Positions 26,760 through 35,226 of a DNA stretch of 64,000 nt are shown here, one piece after another. Position numbers and translations under genes: made by a program. Source of the DNA: Planktothrix sp. FACHB-1365 (lineage in GTDB: Bacteria > Cyanobacteriota > Cyanobacteriia > Cyanobacteriales > Microcoleaceae); contig NZ_JACJSC010000016.1 in the NCBI RefSeq assembly GCF_014697575.1, forward strand, positions 1 to 64,000, given 5' to 3'. The notes beneath the pieces are model-generated. The model was given only the letters and a program-made list of their open reading frames with translations. It did not search any database and was not told the origin of the DNA. How positions within the stretch are numbered: the stretch's first letter is position 1; the number at the start of each line of letters is the position of its first letter.

Positions 26760-26978
26760 TATTATAGGTTAAAATTGCTTGAAGTTGGCGATCTAAATTG
26801 TGCTATTTTCGATTAATATAATCGGATCAGGTTCAAGATAAAGTGCGATGGCTTCGGTGATATTTTCTAAAGCTTCTGCTTCTATTTCACCTGCGGAAAT
26901 ACAACCGGGTAACTTTGGACACCAAACAGCCAATTCTCCAGTTTCCGGGTCAGATTTTAAAATAACAGGCCATTTCAT
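26760..26978 (-). pseudogene. Degenerate hicB-hicA remnant upstream of the methylase
   Basis: An ORF of 61 codons (26793-26978) matches the hicB at 23124 closely (KSDPETGELAVWCPKLPG) but loses its normal C-terminus. The sequence that follows, about 26765-26812, matches an internal part of hicA (the segment reading through TTAGATCGCCAACT), joined directly to hicB. Most of hicA is therefore deleted. The upstream flank is also shared with the intact hicB to about 27045. Confidence 0.75.
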
Positions 26979-27335
26979 CAGGTTTTCTCCTGGGGATATT
27001 TAACCCTCAAAGATGTTGAGTTCAATCAATTGTTTAACTCATTGTTCTTATCAATTTCTCATCATTTTCTCATCAATTTCTTATTTTTGAAGAAGAATGA
27101 ATGAGCATGGGGTAAGGTAATAGCCCCAACTAGAAAAATTACAAAACTGTAATCTAAACAACATTGTTGCTGTAATTTCCACAACCGTTAATAGTAAACA
27201 AGATAAGTTGTGAGTTAAACCTAAGCCAGACCCTTAATATAGTAATCCCTTAATTCAGGATTCTATTAGAGTCATCCTCATCCAAAAATGTAACGAACAA
27301 CTTAAATTAAACACTTAATTAAGAGAGATTTTATT
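26979..27335. other. Intergenic region, 357 bp
   Basis: The left part is the duplicated hicB leader. A run of TCATCAATTTC/TCATCATTTTC short repeats lies near 27045-27080. The right part is the leader of the RTX-like gene, with AAGAGAG before its ATG. No clear promoter. Confidence 0.5.
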
Positions 27336-28220
27336 ATGGCTACCAGCACAGAATTACCCATTCTCGAAAATCCCGAAAGCTTTCCAAGTGGGGTAAATAG
27401 CCTCAATAATCAAGAAACGAATTTACAAGGGAATAATCCGCCTTTTTCTTCTAATCAAGGAACGAATTTACAAGGGAATAATCCGCCTTTTCCTCCTAAT
27501 CAAGAAACGAATTTACAAGGGAATAATCCGCCTTTTCCTCCTAATCAAGAAACGAATTTACAAGGGAATAATCCGCCTTTTTCTTCTAATCAAGGAACGA
27601 ATTTACAAGGGAATAATCCGCCTTTTCCTCCTAATCAAGAAACGAATTTACAAGGGAATAATCCGCCTTTTCCTCCTAATCAAGGAACGAATTTACAAGG
27701 GAATAATCCGCCTTTTTCTCCTAATCAAGGAACGAATTCACAAGGGAATAATTCTTTATTACCTGGGAATGAAGATGATAGTTTAACGGGAACTACTGGG
27801 AATGATTATTTAACAGGTTATCGTGGAAATGATACGCTTTTAGGTGACGCAGGAGACGATGTAATCCTAGGAGGACGAGGACGTGATTCCTTAACGGGTG
27901 GCGACGGTAATGATTTGTTAGATGGGGGTGGGGGTCAAGATACTTTGATTGGTGGCGGTGGTACAGATACCTTTGTATTGACTGGGAAATTTAGTCCGCC
28001 TAACGCTGATTTAGCAGATATTATTATGGATTTTGAACCGGGAACCGATCATATTTTGCTAAAAGGGATTGCAGATATTTCTAATGTCACGATTACTCAA
28101 GGTACGGGTCTTTATGCTAATGATACAATCGTAAATATTGCGGATACAGGACAAGTTTTAGCGGTCTTCAAAGGGATCACATCTACAAATCTTAATCTTT
28201 CCGATTTTACTCTGGGTTAA
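27336..28220 (+). CDS. RTX-like calcium-binding repeat protein with 15-residue tandem repeats
   Basis: 294 residues. After 24 residues come eight 15-residue repeats, NQETNLQGNNPPFPP and close variants (residues 25-144), which should be disordered. Residues 150-215 hold hemolysin-type nonapeptides (GNDTLLGDAGDD, GGRGRDSLTGGDGNDLLDGG), the calcium-binding beta-roll seen in secreted proteins. The remaining 80 residues (FVLTGKFSPPNADLADIIMD and onward) match the C-terminal domain usual in cyanobacterial RTX proteins. There is no N-terminal signal peptide, which fits type I secretion. The role (surface or extracellular) is inferred from the family. Confidence 0.85.
   Translation: MATSTELPILENPESFPSGVNSLNNQETNLQGNNPPFSSNQGTNLQGNNPPFPPNQETNLQGNNPPFPPNQETNLQGNNPPFSSNQGTNLQGNNPPFPPNQETNLQGNNPPFPPNQGTNLQGNNPPFSPNQGTNSQGNNSLLPGNEDDSLTGTTGNDYLTGYRGNDTLLGDAGDDVILGGRGRDSLTGGDGNDLLDGGGGQDTLIGGGGTDTFVLTGKFSPPNADLADIIMDFEPGTDHILLKGIADISNVTITQGTGLYANDTIVNIADTGQVLAVFKGITSTNLNLSDFTLG
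27408..27767. repeat. 45-bp coding tandem repeat, 8 units
   Basis: Eight units of 45 bp encode the 15-residue repeat. Variant residues show a higher-order pattern: units 1-3 (ET..SS, GT..PP, ET..PP) are repeated as units 4-6, so a 135-bp block was duplicated. The last unit is degenerate. Confidence 0.9.
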
Positions 28221-28322
28221 CAGCATTTTGTTCTAATCCTCACGTCTATTTTAACATTTTCCCCCTGTTGAAAAAAAGGGAGAAAATGTTATTTTAAAAT
28301 AAAGTCAGATCGTCAACACCAT

Positions 28323-29006
28323 CTATTCTTTAACTAATTGTTGCACAAAATCTTGATGGGACTGACTTGCCAAACCTTGTTGCAAAACCTCTAAAACTTT
28401 GGCTAAATTTCCCGCTAATAAAGCTGCTTTATCTAACCATAAACCGGGGAAAACTTGCGAATAAATGATACCGTTGCTATCAGGTTCCAGTTTAATATAT
28501 TCTCCGGCATTTAACCTAAACCAATCCAATTCACTATCATAAATTCGCCAGACTAAATATTCTTGTACCCCGTTACGACGGTAAACGTTAAGTTTTTGAT
28601 GTAAATCTATTGAGGCAGTAGAAGCAGCAATTTCTACAATTAATTCTGGCGCACCTTCGACATAATCATCTTCGCTAATCGTCGATTGTCCACCCTGTTC
28701 TATTCTTAATAAAGCATCGGGTTGTGGTTCGTTATCGGCATCAAGGCGCACAGTGGCATTATCCAGTGTTTCTACTCCTGGTGTAGCTGCTTCGTAAGCA
28801 ATTAACCAACCTATAATCCAAGAATGAGGTTTACTGTGTTTTTTTGCTCTAACTGGAGATGCCATATAAACAATTCCTTCGATTAATTCTGCCTTTTTTA
28901 CTTCAGGCATTGCTTGATAACGGCGTTCAAATTGGATACGAGTTAGTTTGTCGCCGTTTTCTAATGGCGGAATTGTTGCCGGAGGAGAAACAGTAGAAGC
29001 GATCAT
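28323..29006 (-). CDS. Uma2-family (DUF820) endonuclease-like protein, copy 1
   Basis: 227 residues of the PD-(D/E)XK Uma2/DUF820 family, abundant in cyanobacteria and of unproven function. Core motifs: KAELIEGIVYMASPV, QPDALLRIEQGG, ELIVEIAASTASIDLHQKLN with the putative catalytic Glu and Lys, and YRRNGVQEYLVWRI. Nearly identical to the next copy at 29125; the main difference is at WIIGWLIAYEAA. It is the last of three tandem paralogues with an 802-bp period. Confidence 0.9.
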   Translation of the reverse strand: MIASTVSPPATIPPLENGDKLTRIQFERRYQAMPEVKKAELIEGIVYMASPVRAKKHSKPHSWIIGWLIAYEAATPGVETLDNATVRLDADNEPQPDALLRIEQGGQSTISEDDYVEGAPELIVEIAASTASIDLHQKLNVYRRNGVQEYLVWRIYDSELDWFRLNAGEYIKLEPDSNGIIYSQVFPGLWLDKAALLAGNLAKVLEVLQQGLASQSHQDFVQQLVKE

Positions 29007-29124
29007 GGTTTTTCCAGAAGCGACTTATCATTTATTATAGATTAATTTTGTGATCAAAAGGGCGATCGCAAATTGATCGAGTCTGCGATGAGTGCTAACG
29101 GGCTCCGAAGATAGCCAACGCCAT

Positions 29125-29808
29125 CTATTCTTTAACTAATTGTTGTACAAAGTCTTGATGGGCTTGACTTGCCAATCCTTGTTGCAATCCTTCTAAAACC
29201 TTGGCTAAATTTCCCGCTAATAAAGCCGCTTTATCTAACCATAAACCGGGGAAAACTTGCGAATAAATGATACCGTTGCTATCAGGTTCCAGTTTAATAT
29301 ATTCTCCGGCATTTAATCTAAACCAATCCAATTCACTATCATAAATTCGCCAGACTAAATATTCTTGTACCCCGTTACGACGGTAAACGTTAAGTTTTTG
29401 ATGTAAATCTATTGAGGCAGTAGAAGCAGCAATTTCTACAATTAATTCTGGCGCACCTTCGACATAATCATCTTCGCTAATCGTCGATTGTCCACCCTGT
29501 TCTATTCTTAATAAAGCATCGGGTTGCGGTTCATTATCGGCATCAAGGCGCACAGTGGCATTATCCAGTGTTTCTACTCCTGGTGTAGCTGCTTCATAGG
29601 TTCCTAACCAAGTGACAATGTGAGAATGAGGTTTACTGTGTTTTTTTGCTCTGACTGGAGATGCCATATAAACAATTCCTTCGATTAATTCTGCCTTTTT
29701 GATTTCAGGCATTGCTTGATAACGGCGTTCAAATTGGATACGAGTTAGTTTGTCGCCGTTTTCTAATGGCGGAATTGTTGCCGGAGGAGAAACAGTAGAA
29801 GCGATCAT
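29125..29808 (-). CDS. Uma2-family (DUF820) endonuclease-like protein, copy 2
   Basis: 227 residues with the same catalytic motifs as its neighbours. It differs from copy 1 at only a few residues (for example HIVTWLGTYEAA), and the 118-bp gaps on each side are also nearly identical, each with a gcgatcgc site. This shows a recent duplication of gene plus spacer. Confidence 0.9.
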   Translation of the reverse strand: MIASTVSPPATIPPLENGDKLTRIQFERRYQAMPEIKKAELIEGIVYMASPVRAKKHSKPHSHIVTWLGTYEAATPGVETLDNATVRLDADNEPQPDALLRIEQGGQSTISEDDYVEGAPELIVEIAASTASIDLHQKLNVYRRNGVQEYLVWRIYDSELDWFRLNAGEYIKLEPDSNGIIYSQVFPGLWLDKAALLAGNLAKVLEGLQQGLASQAHQDFVQQLVKE

Positions 29809-29926
29809 GGTTTTTCCAGAAGCGACTTATAATTTATTATAGATTAATTTTGTGATTAAAATGGCGATCGCAAATTGATCGGGTGTGCGATGAGTGCTAA
29901 CGCGCTCCAAAGATTGCCAACGCCAT

Positions 29927-30637
29927 CTATTCTTTAACTAATTGTTGCACAAAATCTTGATGTGCTTGACTTGCCAAACCTTGTTGCAAAACCTCTAAAA
30001 CCTTGGCTAAATTTCCCGCTAATAAAGCTGCTTTATCTAACCCTAAACCGGGGAAAACTTGCGAATAAATGATACCGTTGCTATCAGGTTCTAGTTTAAT
30101 ATATTCTCCAGCATTTAACCTAAACCAATCAAATTCATGATCATCAACTCGCCAAACTAAGTATTCTTGTACTTGATTTCGACGATAAACTTTCAATTTT
30201 TGGTTAACATCAATTGACACAGTGCTGGCAGCAATTTCTACGATTAATTCTGGTGCACCTTCGACATAGCCATCCTGACTAATCCTAGATTGTCCGCCAA
30301 CTTCAATTCTTAGTAGTGCATCAGGTTGAGGTTCATTATCCAAATCGAGACGTACTGTAGCATTATCCCCCAATTCAATTCCTGGTGTACCCGACCAATA
30401 GTATCCTAACCATGTCATGATTCGAGCGTGAGGATTGCCATGATTAGTGATTCGCAAAGGCGATGCCATATAAACGACTCCTTCAATTAATTCTGCCTTT
30501 TTCTGATGAGGCATAGCAGAATAACGACGCTCAAATTCAGCACGGGTTAGTTGATCTCCGTTTTCTAAAGGAGGAATCGTTAATTTAGGAGAAATTGTTG
30601 TTGATATCATGTTTGATTTTTCTCCCGAATTAGACAA
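29927..30637 (-). CDS. Uma2-family (DUF820) endonuclease-like protein, copy 3
   Basis: 236 residues, the most diverged of the three (MSNSGEKSNMISTTISPKLT at the N-terminus, then ITNHGNPHARIMTWLGYYWS). The last 60 residues match the other copies almost exactly, which suggests gene conversion or duplication of the 3' part. It is the first in transcription order. The second Met (MISTTIS) at 30610 is an equally likely start. Confidence 0.88.
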   Translation of the reverse strand: MSNSGEKSNMISTTISPKLTIPPLENGDQLTRAEFERRYSAMPHQKKAELIEGVVYMASPLRITNHGNPHARIMTWLGYYWSGTPGIELGDNATVRLDLDNEPQPDALLRIEVGGQSRISQDGYVEGAPELIVEIAASTVSIDVNQKLKVYRRNQVQEYLVWRVDDHEFDWFRLNAGEYIKLEPDSNGIIYSQVFPGLGLDKAALLAGNLAKVLEVLQQGLASQAHQDFVQQLVKE

Positions 30638-30740
30638 TAATTATACTCTTAAATGATACCAAATCTAACTTTAGTTTTCTTCGGCTTTGTTTGTCAAGGG
30701 GAAATAACAAAGTATCAGAACAATGTTAAGCAACCAACAA

Positions 30741-33137
30741 TTAGAGCTTCTCAATGATAGGGGTACTTGATATCAGGACTCGGTTTCGACCCATTTCCTT
30801 AGCTTGGTATAGGGCGGCATCAGCGGCTGAATAAAGCGCTTGTAATTTAGCACCATCCTGAGAATACTCGGCGACTCCAGCGCTGAATGTGACTTGAAAG
30901 GTTTGATGATTCACACCCATAAACTTCTGCTGACCCCAGATATTCAAAAATTCATTCAGCCGTTTTGCACCCTGCTCTCGCGTCATACCATATAAACCTA
31001 GAACAAATTCCTCGCCACCCCAACGAGCGAGGATATCTTCAGACCGAAAGAACTGCTTTAAGTGCCTTCCGAATTGGCATAGGATTCTATCTCCCACCTC
31101 ATGACCGTGTAGATCATTGACTTGTTTGAAGTGGTCTAAGTCCAGAATCATAAAACACAACGGTTGATTTTGGCGCTGTGCCAAACGGATTAATCGCTCT
31201 AAATCCAAAATAGACTTATGCCGAGTTGCTGTACCTGTGAGTTCATCAATTTCTGCAAATCTCTTAAGAATTCGGGTTCGTTCCAGACGATTTAAAATGC
31301 GGGCAATCAATTCAGGCCCAATAATGGGTTTCTGCACATAGTCATCTGCACCGACAGCGAACACCTGATGGATGATTTCTGGATTATGATGAGCAGATAG
31401 AAACAGCACAGGCAACTCGCGCCAGCGTGGATCACCGCGAATGACTTGACACAGTTCAATGCCACTAAAACCGGGCATCTCGATATCTAAAATTAGTAAA
31501 TCGGGTACAGAGAATCCGAGAGTTTGCTCAAATTCCTGGGGGTCTGCTAAGGTTTTGACCTGAAAGCCCCAAGGTGCTAAGAGACTTGATAACGCCGCTA
31601 GTACCTGATAATCATCATCGACAATCAGGATTTTGGCTTCCGGTTTCTGGGGGCGGTTGAGTTCGTAACTAACGGCTTTGAGAATTTCTTCTGGACTAAT
31701 AGGTTTTTCTAAACAGACATTTCCGCCCAAACGGGCAACTTCTACTCGAACGCCTAACTCATTTTGGGTCGTCAGCACTAACACAGGAATTTGGGGGTGG
31801 TGTTGCGCCAATTCAGCGAGTAGGGTCATTCCATTTTCTGGAGTCTGGGGAAAAGTGAGGTCAAGAAGAATGACATCCGGTAGATGGGATGCAATGGATC
31901 TTCTTGCTGTTGTTAAGTCTGTTGTCACTTCCACCTGAAAACCCCAAATGAGTGCTTTCCGTTGGATCTGTTGAGTCAGTTCTGTATCACCATCAACAAC
32001 CAACAACCGACCCGACCCCACCTTAAAATCGGAAGCCAGGGCCATTGTCGATGGCTTGCTGTCTACAATTTGTTTGAGATGCCCAACCCATTCTTCGAGT
32101 TGTCGCGCCTCATTTTCACCCAATGACTCTAAGCGAAGCAACTGTTCAATCTGTCGCGCGACTTCTGAACCTTTTGGTAAGCCCAATGAACCCAGTGAGC
32201 CAATCAAACGATGTGCTTCCCCTTGAACAGAAGCTCGCAGTTCCTCAGCCAGACTCCCGGCCGAGAGTTGGGCAATGGCTTGCTCGAACACCGCCATCCG
32301 CAGATCAAAACCTTCTTTGAAGTTGTCCCAGACTTGTTGCATGACAGCCTGAACTTCGGCTTGAGCTTGCCACTGGTCTGCTGAAGCCACAGGTACTGGA
32401 GTGGATAGGGTTCCTACGGGTTCTATTTTTTCTTGTGCCGTCTTTGCGGAGGGAACTTCTTCCGGTAGAGCTTTTAGCCGATAACCTAATCCGTACACCG
32501 TCTCAATCAGATTGATCGTCATTCCGCCTCCTTTGAGCTTTTGTCGCAACCCTTTGATTTGGGTGGAGACGGCATCTTCTTGGGGGAATTCCCCGCTTGG
32601 CCAGATGTGATCTAAAATCGCACTGCGACTGAAAATCCGTCGAGGATTGCGGAGGAAAAGCTCTAAAATACCATATTCTTTTGGGGTTAGGTGTAACAGT
32701 TGTCCGTCATAGGTCACTTGGCAAGCTTCTGGCTGAAGTTGAAGTTTTTCCCAGGTCAATACCGGAGGTAAGGTTGAACTGCCTCGTCGCAGTAAGGCTT
32801 GAATTCGAGCGATTAATTCAGGGAGTTCGTAGGGCTTGATCACATAATCATCGGCTCCGGCTTCTAAACCCATGACCCGATCACTACTATTTTCCTTTGC
32901 ACTTAATAGTAAAATGGGTATTTGTGACCCGTGCGATCGCAATTGGCGACACAGATTAATTCCATCTAAATTCGGAAGCATAATATCGAGGATGAGGAGA
33001 TCATAGGGGATAGCTTGAGCTAGTTCCAAACCCATTTGACCATCTGTTGCTATCTCAACCGTGTAATGGTGAGTCGTGAGTTCTTGTGCTAGGATATTCG
33101 CTGTCATCTCGTCATCTTCTACGAGCAGAATTTTCAT
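30741..33137 (-). CDS. Multidomain response regulator with diguanylate cyclase output (REC-wHTH-HPt-REC-REC-GGDEF)
   Basis: 798 residues from the ATG at 33137 (the TTG at 33161 is less likely). In order: receiver (KILLVEDDEM, LLILDIMLPNLDG, IKPYEL), OmpR-type winged helix (LLHLTPKEYGILELFLRNPR), HPt domain (EAHRLIGSLGSLGL), two more receivers (ILLDLTFPQTPENG and LLILDIEMPGFSG), and a GGDEF domain (FMILDLDHFKQVND, then ARWGGEEF). The signature GGEEF is preceded by the inhibitory RxxD site (RSED) at the canonical 5-residue distance, so an active, product-inhibited c-di-GMP synthase is expected. Combining DNA binding and cyclase output in one chain is notable. A ComFB-like gene lies upstream. 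Confidence 0.93.
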   Translation of the reverse strand: MKILLVEDDEMTANILAQELTTHHYTVEIATDGQMGLELAQAIPYDLLILDIMLPNLDGINLCRQLRSHGSQIPILLLSAKENSSDRVMGLEAGADDYVIKPYELPELIARIQALLRRGSSTLPPVLTWEKLQLQPEACQVTYDGQLLHLTPKEYGILELFLRNPRRIFSRSAILDHIWPSGEFPQEDAVSTQIKGLRQKLKGGGMTINLIETVYGLGYRLKALPEEVPSAKTAQEKIEPVGTLSTPVPVASADQWQAQAEVQAVMQQVWDNFKEGFDLRMAVFEQAIAQLSAGSLAEELRASVQGEAHRLIGSLGSLGLPKGSEVARQIEQLLRLESLGENEARQLEEWVGHLKQIVDSKPSTMALASDFKVGSGRLLVVDGDTELTQQIQRKALIWGFQVEVTTDLTTARRSIASHLPDVILLDLTFPQTPENGMTLLAELAQHHPQIPVLVLTTQNELGVRVEVARLGGNVCLEKPISPEEILKAVSYELNRPQKPEAKILIVDDDYQVLAALSSLLAPWGFQVKTLADPQEFEQTLGFSVPDLLILDIEMPGFSGIELCQVIRGDPRWRELPVLFLSAHHNPEIIHQVFAVGADDYVQKPIIGPELIARILNRLERTRILKRFAEIDELTGTATRHKSILDLERLIRLAQRQNQPLCFMILDLDHFKQVNDLHGHEVGDRILCQFGRHLKQFFRSEDILARWGGEEFVLGLYGMTREQGAKRLNEFLNIWGQQKFMGVNHQTFQVTFSAGVAEYSQDGAKLQALYSAADAALYQAKEMGRNRVLISSTPIIEKL

Positions 33138-33291
33138 TAGAACTCTCTTTTTCTTCAGCAAGCTTCAAAATTTGGAATTAAGTAGGTGGTCATAATTAAA
33201 GTTAAAATACTAAATGCTGTAAGTCCTTCAGGATAAGGGTTTTAGCTTTCGGTTTTTTGACGTTATTTATTCCCGCCTACTTATCTTAAGG

Positions 33292-33489
33292 TTAAAATTT
33301 TTGCCTCAAGGAACTCACTTGAGTTAAGCCGCTGGAGTTCCTCACATTGACAGTTGTTTTTAAGTTAGCTACAAGGCTGTCATAATTGGGCATTTCCAGA
33401 TAACAGTGACGACAAAACCAGTGAATTTCTGTTGCACGAATGTGCCGAAGTAAAGTATCAGAGCAGCAAGGACAAGTTGAAAATAACAT
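33292..33489 (-). CDS. Small zinc-ribbon-like protein, 65 aa
   Basis: Begins MLFSTCPCCSDTLLRHIR and continues WFCRHCYLEMPNY, giving CPCC...CRHC, a compact four-cysteine metal site. The rest is polar. It lies 46 bases downstream of the ComFB-like gene and 155 bases upstream of the GGDEF protein on the same strand, so it probably belongs to the same operon. Function unknown; comparable small proteins often accompany ComFB-like genes in cyanobacteria as far as I recall, which is a weak basis. Confidence 0.7.
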   Translation of the reverse strand: MLFSTCPCCSDTLLRHIRATEIHWFCRHCYLEMPNYDSLVANLKTTVNVRNSSGLTQVSSLRQKF

Positions 33490-33535
33490 TTTTTAATCTC
33501 CATTTCTAAATGAGGTTTATTAATCTATTGTTTGT

Positions 33536-33889
33536 TTAACTTACTTTCCGGTAATTGCGAAAATTCTGATTATTATTGGGTTGAATGTCACAGTTAGTTT
33601 GGTTAAAAGCACCCAAAATATCACGGATGCCTAAATGAATATAATATTCGATATCTAAGAACCGTTGACTTGAATAGGGAATCGATAATTTTGTCTGTTC
33701 AAAGTCTTCTGTTTTGTCTACTACAACGTATTTATTAGGAACACGATTCAGAACATAAGCAACTAATTCTTGACGTAAGCGATTAGCCGAGAAAGTTTCC
33801 TGATGGAGAAACTTAGGATAGGTTTCTAAAATGTTGTCAATCTCCTCAATGACGAAAGGTAAAGTCAGATTGAGTAGTTTATGTTCCAT
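33536..33889 (-). CDS. ComFB-family protein, probable cyclic-dinucleotide receptor
   Basis: 117 residues. The N-terminal half has the ComFB signature: LPFVIEEIDNILETYP, then RLRQELVAYVLNRVPNKYVV, related to late-competence protein ComFB. Cyanobacterial ComFB-domain proteins (CdgR in Anabaena and Slr1970 in Synechocystis) have been reported to bind c-di-GMP or related nucleotides. Its place one gene upstream of a diguanylate cyclase supports that role here, though binding residues cannot be verified from sequence. The C-terminal tail is Asn/Gln-rich and ends in FRNYRKVS. Confidence 0.8.
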   Translation of the reverse strand: MEHKLLNLTLPFVIEEIDNILETYPKFLHQETFSANRLRQELVAYVLNRVPNKYVVVDKTEDFEQTKLSIPYSSQRFLDIEYYIHLGIRDILGAFNQTNCDIQPNNNQNFRNYRKVS

Positions 33890-34262
33890 TGTTTACTCCT
33901 TAAAAAATTTAATCGGTAATAGATGCAAAATTTGCATAACCCTTTTCTGCGAAGAAAGGGCGCGGAGGCTGTAACGCTTAAAAGATTAAAAAACAAATTT
34001 GAGGGAAATTTGAGGATTTTTTTCTCAAGTTATTTTTCAAGGCTATAAAATCCTTTAGATTTAAGTTCAGCAAGGATTACAGGCTTGTGAATAAGGGTGT
34101 AATTGTAATAATTAGCAAATTTATGAAACTTTTCTTTACAAACTTTTGAGGATCAAGATGTTATCTGAAATCCCATTATAGATGCTACAGATGATCCCCC
34201 CTAACCCCGAGAGGTCTCAGAGAAATTTGCCTTGAGAACGAAACAGCCCTGGTTCCCTAGTG
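33890..34262. other. Intergenic region, 373 bp
   Basis: Separates the ComFB gene from the upstream response regulator gene. It contains a fragment of the dispersed GATCCCCCCTAACCCC repeat near 34194. No clear terminator or promoter was found. Confidence 0.4.
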
Positions 34263-34664
34263 CTATAGATTCCAGCCGAGAGTATTGGCAATTTGGGGTA
34301 CTAGAGTGAGAGAATCAAAGGGTTTAGCGATCGCACCTTTCACACCCAACGCTTGAAACCGATAGGGTTCAGTCAAACTGCGTCTTGCCGTTAAAAACAC
34401 AACGGGGATAGGCTGAGTAATAGGATTCGCTTGTAGCTGTTGCAATACAGCTAAACCATCCATATTAGGCATCATCACATCCAGTAGAATCGCATCAGGC
34501 TTTTCTGAAACAGCCTTCACTAAACCCTCTTGACCCGAAGCTGCCAATGATACATTCCAACCCCCTAGTGTTTCCAAACATATTTTCACGATTTGTCGGA
34601 TGTTGGATTCATCATCAATGAATAAAATTCGTTTAGTTTGAGTAACTATATTAATCATGCTCAT
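34263..34664 (-). CDS. Single-domain response regulator (CheY-like)
   Basis: 133 residues, only a receiver domain: acidic pair IDDESN, phosphoacceptor ILLDVMMPNMDG, conserved Thr in VVFLTARR, and Lys in AIAKPFD. No output domain, so it probably relays phosphate or works by protein contact. The start is set by a strong AGGAGGT just before ATGAGCATG (34664; alternative 34658). The ATG at 34679 precedes the ribosome site and is unlikely. It is a paralogue of the next gene and lies downstream of a hybrid-type sensor kinase gene. Confidence 0.92.
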   Translation of the reverse strand: MSMINIVTQTKRILFIDDESNIRQIVKICLETLGGWNVSLAASGQEGLVKAVSEKPDAILLDVMMPNMDGLAVLQQLQANPITQPIPVVFLTARRSLTEPYRFQALGVKGAIAKPFDSLTLVPQIANTLGWNL

Positions 34665-34798
34665 TGCACCTCCTAGCATGGCCCAAGAGGCATCAGAAAA
34701 AACACTTCAATGTAGTAATTTCCCTACACCTACACCTTAAAACAACAACTTGAGGAAATTTTGAGGGAAGGGGATACTGTCTTGGCTGGCCAAGAGCA

Positions 34799-35176
34799 TT
34801 ACCATCCCAAGGTAGAAGCCACTTGATCTGCCAGGGTCAAAGGGTCAAAGGGTTTTGCAATCACTCCAGCAATACCGAGTTTGGCAAATTCCTTTAAGTC
34901 GGTGGACTGCACTTTCGCAGTGAAAAAAATGACTGGAATTGTTGAAGTCGCTGAGTTCTCCTGCAACACTTGGAATACCGTGAGTCCGTCCATGTCAGGC
35001 ATCATCACATCGAGTAAGATTGCATCCGGGTGTTGAGTTTGGGCGATCTCTAGTCCTTCTTGAGCGGATAAAGCCGTTAGCGTCTCCCAACCCCCTAGAT
35101 TTTGCAGACAAGCCTGAATGATGATGCAGAGGTTAAGTTCGTCATCAATGACCAGAATCCGTTTCGGTTTTAGCAT
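34799..35176 (-). CDS. Single-domain response regulator (CheY-like)
   Basis: 125 residues. The receiver is complete: VIDDELN, ILLDVMMPDMDG, VIFFTAKV and AKPFDPL. It is about half identical to the regulator at 34263, including the shared LGGW segment and DAILLDVMMP. It starts 50 bases after the sensor kinase stop on the same strand, so the pair should be co-transcribed and the kinase is the obvious phosphodonor. Confidence 0.93.
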   Translation of the reverse strand: MLKPKRILVIDDELNLCIIIQACLQNLGGWETLTALSAQEGLEIAQTQHPDAILLDVMMPDMDGLTVFQVLQENSATSTIPVIFFTAKVQSTDLKEFAKLGIAGVIAKPFDPLTLADQVASTLGW

Positions 35177-35226
35177 CAGTCTATGTCCTAACTACCTTAG
35201 CGACTGCTATAACATTGATTTCATAG

